Positions 1 through 5,852 of a stretch of 5,866 bases of DNA are shown here, piece by piece. The DNA is from Anaerolineae bacterium (GTDB lineage Bacteria > Chloroflexota > Anaerolineae > 4572-78). The first letter of the stretch is position 1, and each line of letters begins with the position of its first letter. The stretch covers positions 1-5,866 of the forward strand of contig JALVZI010000635.1 of the NCBI GenBank assembly GCA_027022125.1. Reading direction: 5' to 3'. The translations under genes and the position numbers were made by a program. The notes beneath the pieces are model-generated. The model saw nothing but the letters and a program-made list of their open reading frames with translations, had not been told where the DNA came from and did no database searches.

Positions 1-52
1 GAGCGGGATGGCGCACTGCCCCGCCGGGACAATAGCCGGTAGTCGGAACGCG

Positions 53-84
53 AAAAAAAGAGCGGCATTATCGCCGCTCTTTTT
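53..84 (-). terminator. Intrinsic terminator of the receiver-histidine kinase gene, overlapping its stop codon
   Basis: On the minus strand a perfect 7-bp GC-rich stem (GAGCGGC/GCCGCTC, plus-strand positions 73-79 and 60-66) with a 6-nt loop is followed by seven T residues (59-53). Flanking A and T runs extend the pairing to 12 bp. The TAA stop of the kinase (70-68) sits in the loop, so the 5' arm encodes the last residues of the protein. A T5 tract on the plus strand (80-84) means the same hairpin could also stop transcription entering from the left. Confidence 0.85.
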
Positions 85-1375
85 GATTCTGATGGGTGTG
101 GGTCGGTTTTTCGGTGGGAAGCAGGATGAAAAACGTGCTGCCGGGTGGATTTTGCGGGTCATATCCTGCGCTTTCCACCCAAATGCGCCCGCCGTGTGCT
201 TCCACAATGCCGCGCGCGATGGTCAACCCCAAACCGGGACCGCCGCCCATAAATTTCGTTTCGCCGGAACTGTGATGGGCGGTGTCTTCGGCGGTGTAAA
301 ATTTTTCAAAAATCAGGGCTTGGTCTTCTTTGTTTATGCCGATGCCGGTATCGGCAACCGAAACTTCCACGAATTTTTGCCGCTTGTCCGCGCTTTTTTC
401 GGCGGAATGCACTTTTGCGGAAATGGTAATCGTGCCGCCATCGGGCGTATATTTGATGGCGTTGCCGATTAACCGCGAAAAAACCTGCTGCAATTGGGTG
501 TCATCGCCCACAATCAGCGGCAAATCATCGGGGATGTTTAATTTCAGCGTTTGCCGGCGTTCATCAAAAGTCGGTTGCAAGTCTTTCAGAATCGGAATTA
601 AAATTGATTTGATGGATACCGGCATATATGCCAGTTCGATATTCGCCAATTCCACCCGCGCAATACTGACCATATCGCCGGTGATGCGGTTCAGCCGGTC
701 AACCCCCGTTTGCAACCCTTCCAAAATTTCCGATAGCATCGGGTTGTCACTGTCTTTTATTTGCGACCGCAGCATCGAGGCATACGCGGTGACGGTGGTC
801 AGTGGTGTGCGCAATTCGTGGGCGGCGATATGGATGAAATCGGTTTTGGCTTCGTCCAGCCGCTGCAATCGCTCGTGAACCGCGCTCAACTCGGCGTGAG
901 CGGCTTGCAATTCGTTCAATTTGCGTTCCAACTCTTCCACCAGCGACGCGCTGTGTTCGCGCAAAAAATGCTCATGGCGACTTTCTGGCTGGGTTTTGCG
1001 GGGTTTGCCAATGTGGGCGGCAACTTCATCCAGCAATTGTTTCACGCTGAACGGTTTGCTGATATACCCGTCGCAGCCGATGGCGCGAGCGCGATCGGGG
1101 TCATCGGTAACATTGCGGGCGGTAATGGCGATGATGGGGACACTTGCCAGCGGTGGGTGGTTTCTCAGGCGTGTCACCACACTGAAACCGTCCAAATCGG
1201 GCAGGTTGATGTCCATCAAAATTAAATCCGGGTGGATGGCGATGGCTTTCTGAATACCTTCCAGCCCGTTTACAGCGTCAACCACGCGGTAATTGCGACT
1301 TTCCAAAATTCGACGCACCAATTCGCGGTTGTTTTTCAAATCTTCAACATGCAAAATTGTATATGAAGAAGCCAC
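68..1375 (-). CDS. Soluble hybrid histidine kinase: N-terminal receiver domain, coiled coil, HisKA and HATPase_c
   Basis: This 435-residue signalling protein has no signal peptide or membrane segment, so it is cytoplasmic. Residues 5-122 form a receiver domain: acidic pair E11/D12, phospho-acceptor D55 in MDINLPDLDG, T85 and K107 (SKPF). Residues about 140-178 are a charged heptad-like coiled coil. The HisKA H-box is HELRTPL with H186 as the phosphorylated histidine. The HATPase_c domain shows an N-box (GNAIKYTPDGG, N305), G1 box DTGIG (342-346), F-box FEKFY (356-360) and G2 box GGGPGLGL (377-384), so all catalytic elements are present. The start is GTG (1375-1373), placed where the receiver fold begins; the Shine-Dalgarno is weak (GGA about 8 nt upstream). 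There is no PAS, GAF or other sensor, so input probably arrives by phosphorylation of D55 or through a partner. No response regulator or output domain is nearby. The signal and target are unknown. Confidence 0.93.
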   Translation of the reverse strand: MASSYTILHVEDLKNNRELVRRILESRNYRVVDAVNGLEGIQKAIAIHPDLILMDINLPDLDGFSVVTRLRNHPPLASVPIIAITARNVTDDPDRARAIGCDGYISKPFSVKQLLDEVAAHIGKPRKTQPESRHEHFLREHSASLVEELERKLNELQAAHAELSAVHERLQRLDEAKTDFIHIAAHELRTPLTTVTAYASMLRSQIKDSDNPMLSEILEGLQTGVDRLNRITGDMVSIARVELANIELAYMPVSIKSILIPILKDLQPTFDERRQTLKLNIPDDLPLIVGDDTQLQQVFSRLIGNAIKYTPDGGTITISAKVHSAEKSADKRQKFVEVSVADTGIGINKEDQALIFEKFYTAEDTAHHSSGETKFMGGGPGLGLTIARGIVEAHGGRIWVESAGYDPQNPPGSTFFILLPTEKPTHTHQNQKERR

Positions 1376-1425
1376 GGTCGTTTTCCGGCAAGAAATGTCA
1401 GCGCGGTGTTTTGCGCCGCACCGGT

Positions 1426-1454
1426 ATTTTACTCGTTTTTTAAGGTTTTGGCTA
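1426..1454 (-). promoter_or_regulatory. Candidate sigma-70 promoter for the kinase gene
   Basis: Read on the minus strand: TAGCCA (1454-1449, 4 of 6 to consensus), a 17-nt spacer, then TAAAAT (1431-1426, 5 of 6). Transcription would start near 1419, giving a leader of about 45 nt before the GTG. That leader can form a small hairpin (CGGTG/CACCG, 1404-1423). The match is moderate and the surroundings are A/T-rich, so chance is possible. Confidence 0.3.
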
Positions 1455-1456
1455 CT

Positions 1457-1484
1457 TTGGCAAACGTTGTAAAAATGGTAGAAT
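1457..1484 (+). promoter_or_regulatory. Candidate sigma-70 promoter for the M16C peptidase gene
   Basis: TTGGCA (1457-1462, 5 of 6), a 16-nt spacer and TAGAAT (1479-1484, 5 of 6). A start near 1491 would leave a leader of about 220 nt, almost all of it repeats. Its -35 box lies 2 nt from the -35 box of the divergent kinase promoter candidate. Confidence 0.45.
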
Positions 1485-1500
1485 TGGCGTAGCAGAGTTG

Positions 1501-1574
1501 TTCAAGATTCAAAGTTTCAGGTTTCAGGTTCAAAGTCACGCATCACGGAAGCAAGAAGTAGGAAGCAAGAAGTA
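1501..1574. repeat. Degenerate heptad tandem repeats in the peptidase leader (proximal block)
   Basis: Positions 1501-1535 divide exactly into five 7-bp units: TTCAAGA, TTCAAAG, TTTCAGG, TTTCAGG, TTCAAAG. Positions 1547-1560 and 1561-1574 are a perfect tandem pair of a 14-bp unit (GGAAGCAAGAAGTA), again a multiple of seven. Between them is one copy of the word CACGCATCACG (1537-1547), which recurs at 1655-1665. No open reading frame or RNA gene is evident. Confidence 0.85.
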
Positions 1575-1587
1575 AGGGGATGAACAA

Positions 1588-1698
1588 TTCACGCAATACG
1601 ATTCAGCGATTCAGCGATTCAACGAATCCCTATCCGTTTTACGCATCACGTTTTCACGCATCACGCAATACGAAATACAATTCAATGAATCCCTATCC
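1588..1698. repeat. Interleaved direct repeats in the peptidase leader (distal block)
   Basis: Several short repeats are interleaved. TCACGCAATACG occurs at 1589-1600 and 1661-1672. CGATTCAG occurs at 1599-1606 and 1607-1614, with a one-base variant at 1615-1622. An 18-bp block ending GAATCCCTATCC occurs at 1618-1635 and 1681-1698 with one mismatch. ACGCATCACG occurs at 1641-1650 and 1656-1665. The second 18-bp copy ends 2 nt before the Shine-Dalgarno. The block is non-coding in my view, although a 44-codon frame crosses it (see findings). Confidence 0.85.
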
Positions 1699-1699
1699 T

Positions 1700-1705
1700 G
1701 AGAGG
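1700..1705 (+). promoter_or_regulatory. Ribosome binding site of the M16C peptidase
   Basis: GAGAGG ends 5 nt before the ATG at 1711. It supports that start, which also matches where PreP-family proteins begin (HGFELLEERDIPELN). Confidence 0.7.
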
Positions 1706-1710
1706 AAACA

Positions 1711-4629
1711 ATGACAATTTTACACGGATTTGAATTATTGGAAGAACGCGATATTCCCGAATTGAATGTTCACGCCCGGTTGTGGCGGCATCAAAAAACG
1801 GGCGCGCAATTGCTTTCACTGGAAAACGATGACGAAAACAAGGTTTTCGGCATCACTTTCCGCACCCCGCCGAGCGATTCCACCGGCGTGGCACACATTA
1901 TGGAGCATTCGGTGCTGTGCGGCTCGCGGAAATACCCCGTCAAAGAGCCGTATGTGGAACTGCTGAAAGGCTCGCTGAAAACATTTGTCAATGCGATGAC
2001 CTTCCCCGATAAAACGACATACCCCGTTGCCAGCACCAACACCCAAGATTTTTACAATTTGGCAGATGTCTATCTCGATGCGGTGTTTTTCCCCATTTTA
2101 GCCCGGCACACGTTGGAGCAGGAAGGCTGGCATTACGAGTTGGAAAATCCCGATGACCCACTGACCATCAAAGGGGTGGTATATAACGAAATGAAAGGCG
2201 CATATTCATCGCCCGACGGGCTGCTGGGCGAGTGGAGCCAGCAGGTGCTTTTTCCCGATAACACCTATGGGTTCGATTCCGGCGGCGACCCGCGCCACAT
2301 CCCCGATTTGACGTATGAACAGTTCAAACGGTTTCACGATGTTTTTTACCATCCGGCAAATGCGCGCATCTATTTTTACGGGGATGACGACCCCGAAACC
2401 CGATTGAAAATGCTGGATGAATATCTGCGGGCATTTGAACCACTGATGGTGGATTCCGCCATCCCGCTGCAACCGAAATTCTCTGCGCCGAAAGAGGTTG
2501 TGCGCGCGTATGCCGCCAACACCCATGGCGACGGTGATAACAAAACGATGTTCACCGTGAATTGGCTGCTGCCGGAAACCAAAAACACCGACATTGCCAC
2601 CGCACTGGGATTGCTGTCATATATTTTGGTGGGCACACCGGCATCGCCGCTGCGAAAAGCGCTGATTGACTCCGGTTTGGGCGAAGACATCACCGGCGGC
2701 GGCACATCGTCATATCTGCGGCAGATGTTTTTCTCCATCGGGCTGAAAGGCGTAACCGATGAAAATGTTTCAAAAGCCGAAAAACTGATTTACGACACGC
2801 TGGCGGATTTGGCGAAAAACGGCATTGACCCCGAAATGGTGGAAGCCGGACTGAACACGCTGGAATTTCGGCTGCGCGAGCAGAACACCGGCAGTTATCC
2901 GCGCGGGCTGGCGCTGATGTTCGGGGCGCTGTCATCGTGGCTGTATGACGGCAGTCCATTCGAGCCGCTGGCGTTTGAAAAACCGCTGGCGAAAATAAAA
3001 GAGAATGCCGCCGACCCCGACTTTTTCCCGGCGCTCATCCGCGAGCATTTGCTGGACAATTCGCACCGGGTAACGCTGATTTTGCGCCCCGACCCTGAAA
3101 AGCAGGCGCGCGATGACGCGGAAGAGCGCGAGCGGCTGGCGCAGATTAAGGCAAATATGTCACAAAAAGACATTCTTGATGTCATCGAAAATACAAAAGT
3201 ACTCAAAAAAATTCAAGAAACGCCCGACCCGCCGGAGGCGCTGGCAACCATTCCCCATTTGACGCTGGCGGATTTGGACAGAAAAAACAAGACCATCCCC
3301 ATTGAAATTGACCGCGAGCACGGCAGCACGCTGCTGTATCACGATTTGTTCACCAATGGCATTGTGTATCTGGATGTGGGATTGAATCTGCGTTCGCTGC
3401 CGCAGGAATATCTGCCGTACCTGCCCCTTTTCAGCGAGGCGCTGCTGGAAATCGGCACGGAAAAAGAGGATTTTGTGAAACTTTCCCGCCGCATCGGGCG
3501 AAAAACGGGCGGCATTTGGTCATCAACCTATATTTCCGCGCGGGAAGGAGCGGCGGATGACCCGGTGGCGTGGCTGATGCTGCGCGGCAAAGCCACCATG
3601 TCGCACGCCGATGATTTGCTCGATATTCTGCGCGATGTGCTGCTGACGGTGAAATTCGACAATCTGGAACGTTTCCGCCAAATGGTACTGGAAGATAAAG
3701 CCGACCAGGAAGCCGGACTCATTCCCGGCGGACACAGTGTGGTCAACGGGCGATTGCGGGCGCATTTTAACACCGCCGATTGGGTTTCGGAACAGATGGA
3801 TGGTGTCAGCAATCTGTTTTTTGTGCGCCGGTTGGCGGATGAAATTGAAAACGATTGGCACAGCGTGCTGCAAAAACTGGAAACGATGCGCCAATTGCTG
3901 CTCAACCGAAACGCCATGCTCTGTAACGTGACGCTCGACGCGGACAACTGGGCGCAATTCCGCCCGAAACTGGCGGCATTTTTGGGCGATTTGCCCGCCA
4001 CCGATGTGTCGCCGGCGGTATGGCAGCGCGAACCGTTGCCTGCCAACGAAGGGTTGACCATCCCCGCGCAGGTGAACTATGTTGCCAAAGGGGCAAATTT
4101 ATACGAGTTTGGCTATCGCTATCACGGGTCAATTGCCGTTATCAGCAATTATGTGCGTTCCACATGGCTGTGGGAGCGTGTGCGTGTGCAGGGCGGCGCG
4201 TATGGCGGATTCAGTTCGTTCAACCGGCACACGGGTGTGTTCACATTTTTATCGTACCGCGACCCCAATTTGCTGCCCACGCTGGAAAATTACGACCGCA
4301 CCGCCGATTTTCTGCGCCGGTTGGAGTTGAGCGAATCGGAATTGACCAAATCCATCATCGGCGCAATCGGTGCGATGGATGCATACCAGTTGCCCGATGC
4401 CAAAGGCTATACTTCGCTGTTGCGCTATCTCATCGGCTATACCGATGAAGCCCGCCAAAAAGCGCGCGATGAAATTCTTTCGACCACCGCGCGGCATTTT
4501 AAAGAATTTGCCGAAATACTGGACGCGGTGCGCGAGCAGGGGCAGGTGGTGGTGCTTGGCGCAGAAGATGCCATCGCGCAGGCGAATGAAACTCGCCCCA
4601 ACTGGCTGACCGTGCAAAAAGTGCTGTGA
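1711..4629 (+). CDS. M16C zinc metallopeptidase, presequence protease (PreP) family
   Basis: This complete 972-residue enzyme is close to the family's usual length of about 1000. PreP-type enzymes (mitochondrial PITRM1, yeast Cym1) are clam-shaped and degrade unfolded peptides of up to a few tens of residues. The inverted zinc motif HIMEH gives H62 and H66 as ligands and E65 as the catalytic base; the distal ligand is E160 in VVYNEMKG, at family-like spacing. A charged helical hinge at about 461-505 links the two halves and leads into the M16C-associated region. In the C-terminal half, R825 and Y831 (RVQGGAY) have the spacing of the PreP substrate-binding Arg/Tyr pair. There is no signal peptide, so it should be cytoplasmic and act in peptide turnover. 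ATG is preceded by GAGAGG. It is probably monocistronic: the divergent kinase and convergent psuG are not obvious partners. Frame and motifs are intact. Substrate preference is inferred from the family. Confidence 0.96.
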   Translation: MTILHGFELLEERDIPELNVHARLWRHQKTGAQLLSLENDDENKVFGITFRTPPSDSTGVAHIMEHSVLCGSRKYPVKEPYVELLKGSLKTFVNAMTFPDKTTYPVASTNTQDFYNLADVYLDAVFFPILARHTLEQEGWHYELENPDDPLTIKGVVYNEMKGAYSSPDGLLGEWSQQVLFPDNTYGFDSGGDPRHIPDLTYEQFKRFHDVFYHPANARIYFYGDDDPETRLKMLDEYLRAFEPLMVDSAIPLQPKFSAPKEVVRAYAANTHGDGDNKTMFTVNWLLPETKNTDIATALGLLSYILVGTPASPLRKALIDSGLGEDITGGGTSSYLRQMFFSIGLKGVTDENVSKAEKLIYDTLADLAKNGIDPEMVEAGLNTLEFRLREQNTGSYPRGLALMFGALSSWLYDGSPFEPLAFEKPLAKIKENAADPDFFPALIREHLLDNSHRVTLILRPDPEKQARDDAEERERLAQIKANMSQKDILDVIENTKVLKKIQETPDPPEALATIPHLTLADLDRKNKTIPIEIDREHGSTLLYHDLFTNGIVYLDVGLNLRSLPQEYLPYLPLFSEALLEIGTEKEDFVKLSRRIGRKTGGIWSSTYISAREGAADDPVAWLMLRGKATMSHADDLLDILRDVLLTVKFDNLERFRQMVLEDKADQEAGLIPGGHSVVNGRLRAHFNTADWVSEQMDGVSNLFFVRRLADEIENDWHSVLQKLETMRQLLLNRNAMLCNVTLDADNWAQFRPKLAAFLGDLPATDVSPAVWQREPLPANEGLTIPAQVNYVAKGANLYEFGYRYHGSIAVISNYVRSTWLWERVRVQGGAYGGFSSFNRHTGVFTFLSYRDPNLLPTLENYDRTADFLRRLELSESELTKSIIGAIGAMDAYQLPDAKGYTSLLRYLIGYTDEARQKARDEILSTTARHFKEFAEILDAVREQGQVVVLGAEDAIAQANETRPNWLTVQKVL

Positions 4630-4683
4630 GTAGCGAGTTACGAGTAGCGAGTTACGAATGGCGAATGGGTGAATGGGTAAATG
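4628..4683. repeat. Heptad-period tandem array starting at the peptidase stop codon
   Basis: The array divides into 7-bp units GAGTAGC, GAGTTAC, GAGTAGC, GAGTTAC, GAATGGC, GAATGGG, then drifts into 8-bp GAATGGGT-like units. The first four units form a perfect 14-bp tandem pair (4628-4641, 4642-4655). The first unit overlaps the last two bases of the TGA stop (4627-4629). A related array lies at 4833-4874, beyond the palindrome. Confidence 0.85.
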
Positions 4684-4699
4684 TAATTATTCGGGAGAC

Positions 4700-4811
4700 G
4701 GGAAAAACGCCCTTCGATACGCGGTTCGCACAGCGAACCGCTACTCAGGATGCGTTTTTCCCTGCTGATTTCATCCTGAGTAGCCCGCAGGGCGTATCGA
4801 AGGGTGAAATC
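4700..4811. repeat. Compound palindromic element: two inverted copies of one hairpin repeat
   Basis: The right copy (4772-4804) reads CATCCTGAGTAG, a small palindrome, then CGTATCGAAGGG. The left copy (4710-4752) is its reverse complement, with both 12-bp blocks identical. The centres differ: 19 bp in the left copy (8-bp stem 4721-4728/4734-4741, 5-nt loop) and 9 bp in the right copy (stem 4783-4786/4790-4793). Each copy also has its own outer stem: GGGAAAAACGC/GCGTTTTTCCC (4700-4710, 4752-4762) and GATTTCA/TGAAATC (4767-4773, 4805-4811). The two copies can also pair with each other into a four-way cruciform. The element sits between convergent genes and may help end transcription from both sides. 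Membership in a dispersed REP-like family is inferred. Confidence 0.85.
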
Positions 4812-4832
4812 GGCAAAAGACCATTGCACACT

Positions 4833-4874
4833 GAATAGTTACTAGCGAGTTACGAATGGGTGAATGGATGAATT
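4833..4874. repeat. Second heptad-period array, flanking the palindrome on the psuG side
   Basis: Reading in sevens from 4833 gives GAATAGT, TACTAGC, GAGTTAC, GAATGGG, TGAATGG, ATGAATT. The 17-bp word TAGCGAGTTACGAATGG (4843-4859) is an exact direct copy of 4645-4661, so the palindrome is bracketed by direct repeats in the same orientation. The array ends 11 bp before the psuG stop codon. Confidence 0.8.
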
Positions 4875-4885
4875 TGCGGGGGATG

Positions 4886-5794
4886 TTACCCGTTCACCGC
4901 TCGCGCAATTTCCGCCCCGACGCGGGCGTTATTCAGCAGTAGGGCGATATTGGCGCGCATGCTTTCTTCTCCCGATAATTCTGCAATTTTTGCCAGCATG
5001 TATGGGGTAATGTTTTTGCCGGAAATGCCGGTCGTTTCAATTTCGGCTTGTGCCTGCGCGATGACCGCTTTTGCCGCATCGGCTTTCCATTCGGCTTCTA
5101 TGGGGACGGGAACTGTAATCAGGATTGCCTGCGATAAATTCAGCGCATCGCGCGCAGCGATAATTTCTGCCACTTCTGCCGCCGAATCCACCCGCGCATC
5201 CACCGGCAACCCGCTGCTGCGACTGTAAAACGCGGGCAGTTCATCGGTTTGGTAGCCCAGCACCGGCACGGCTTGCGTTTCCAGATATTCCAGCGTGTCG
5301 GACAAATCTAAAAACGCTTTCATCCCCGCGCACACCACCGTGACAGGGGTTTTCCCCAACGCCATCAAATCGGCAGAAACATCGAACTGGCTGCCGCGGT
5401 GCACCCCGCCGATGCCACCGGTGGCAAACACGGCGATGCCGGTGCGGTGGGCAATGGTCATCGTTGCGGCGACGGTGGTCGCGCCGTTTTTTTTCTGTGC
5501 TAGCACCAGCGGCAAATCGCGCACCGAGCATTTGCGGGCGTGGGGGTCGTTTGCCAGCGTTTCCAACTGTTCGGCAGTCAGTCCCACCGTAATTTTGCCG
5601 TGCAAAATGGCAATCGTGGCGGGAATTGCGCCGTTATCGCGCACGGTTTGCTCAATCTTGCGGGCGATTTCTAAATTTTGCGGATGGGGAAATCCGTGAG
5701 TGATAAGGGTTGATTCCAGTGCCACCACAGGTGCATGTTCGGCGAGCGCGGCGGCTACTTCCGGGTGAATGTGAATGAGATTGCGAGCAAGCAT
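4886..5794 (-). CDS. psuG: Pseudouridine-5'-phosphate glycosidase
   Basis: This 302-residue enzyme reversibly splits pseudouridine 5'-phosphate into uracil and ribose 5-phosphate. It is the second step of pseudouridine catabolism after the kinase PsuK and acts in the cytoplasm with a divalent metal such as manganese. The family signature is clear throughout: VVALESTLITHGFPHP (E27, matching E. coli E31), FATGGIGGVHRG (123-134), DVSADL with metal-binding D142 (E. coli D149), and CAGMKAFLD with K159 matching the Schiff-base lysine K166. The E-D and D-K spacings agree with E. coli. The C-terminus (NITPYML and LLLNNARVGAEIA) is also typical, so the protein is full length. ATG is supported by AGGAG 5 nt upstream and a strong promoter. 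Nothing lies downstream in the same direction, and no psuK is in the window, so pathway context is missing here. An A8 run interrupts the coding strand at Q100-N103. Confidence 0.96.
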   Translation of the reverse strand: MLARNLIHIHPEVAAALAEHAPVVALESTLITHGFPHPQNLEIARKIEQTVRDNGAIPATIAILHGKITVGLTAEQLETLANDPHARKCSVRDLPLVLAQKKNGATTVAATMTIAHRTGIAVFATGGIGGVHRGSQFDVSADLMALGKTPVTVVCAGMKAFLDLSDTLEYLETQAVPVLGYQTDELPAFYSRSSGLPVDARVDSAAEVAEIIAARDALNLSQAILITVPVPIEAEWKADAAKAVIAQAQAEIETTGISGKNITPYMLAKIAELSGEESMRANIALLLNNARVGAEIARAVNG

Positions 5795-5799
5795 ATAAA

Positions 5800-5804
5800 C
5801 TCCT
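5800..5804 (-). promoter_or_regulatory. psuG: Ribosome binding site of psuG
   Basis: On the minus strand AGGAG (5804-5800) is followed by a 5-nt spacer and ATG (5794-5792), which fixes the start used for psuG. Confidence 0.8.
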
Positions 5805-5823
5805 GCAGTTTCTATTTCAAAAC

Positions 5824-5852
5824 ATTATAGGGCAACGGCAGCAGGGTGGCAA
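5824..5852 (-). promoter_or_regulatory. psuG: Near-consensus sigma-70 promoter of psuG
   Basis: On the minus strand TTGCCA (5852-5847, 5 of 6), a 17-nt spacer, and TATAAT (5829-5824, 6 of 6). Transcription would start near 5817, leaving a short leader of about 23 nt that contains the AGGAG site. The strength and position suggest psuG is transcribed from its own promoter. I see no clear operator palindrome in the few bases available upstream. Confidence 0.75.

Noticed and set aside
1..42. Possible tail of a plus-strand gene ending at TAG 40-42, facing the kinase terminator
   Set aside because: Only 13 codons are available and other frames are equally plausible. There is no recognisable motif, so no gene can be supported. 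Positions 1-52 are left unassigned.
8..1253. Plus-strand open frames of 110-182 codons opposite the kinase gene
   Set aside because: They are antisense shadows of a gene with intact receiver, HisKA and HATPase motifs, and they lack family resemblance.
1404..1423. Small hairpin in the kinase leader (CGGTG/CACCG) as a riboswitch or attenuator
   Set aside because: A 5-bp stem with a 10-nt loop and no T tract or known riboswitch motif is too weak to annotate.
1501..1698. CRISPR array or integron attachment region in the divergent spacer
   Set aside because: Units are 7-18 bp, directly abutting or irregularly spaced, without constant-length unique spacers, a leader or cas genes.
4626..4838. Open frames on both strands across the convergent spacer (70 codons plus at 4626-4838, 63 codons minus at 4638-4829)
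   Set aside because: They are translations of the heptad arrays and the palindrome. Neither has a convincing ribosome binding site, and their peptides reflect the repeat DNA rather than any protein family. The plus frame starts inside the peptidase stop region.
4668..4898. Apparent inverted similarity between the array at 4668-4681 and the psuG 3' end (about 4885-4898)
   Set aside because: It is only about 12 of 14 matches, and the psuG side encodes its normal C-terminus. It is best treated as coincidence.
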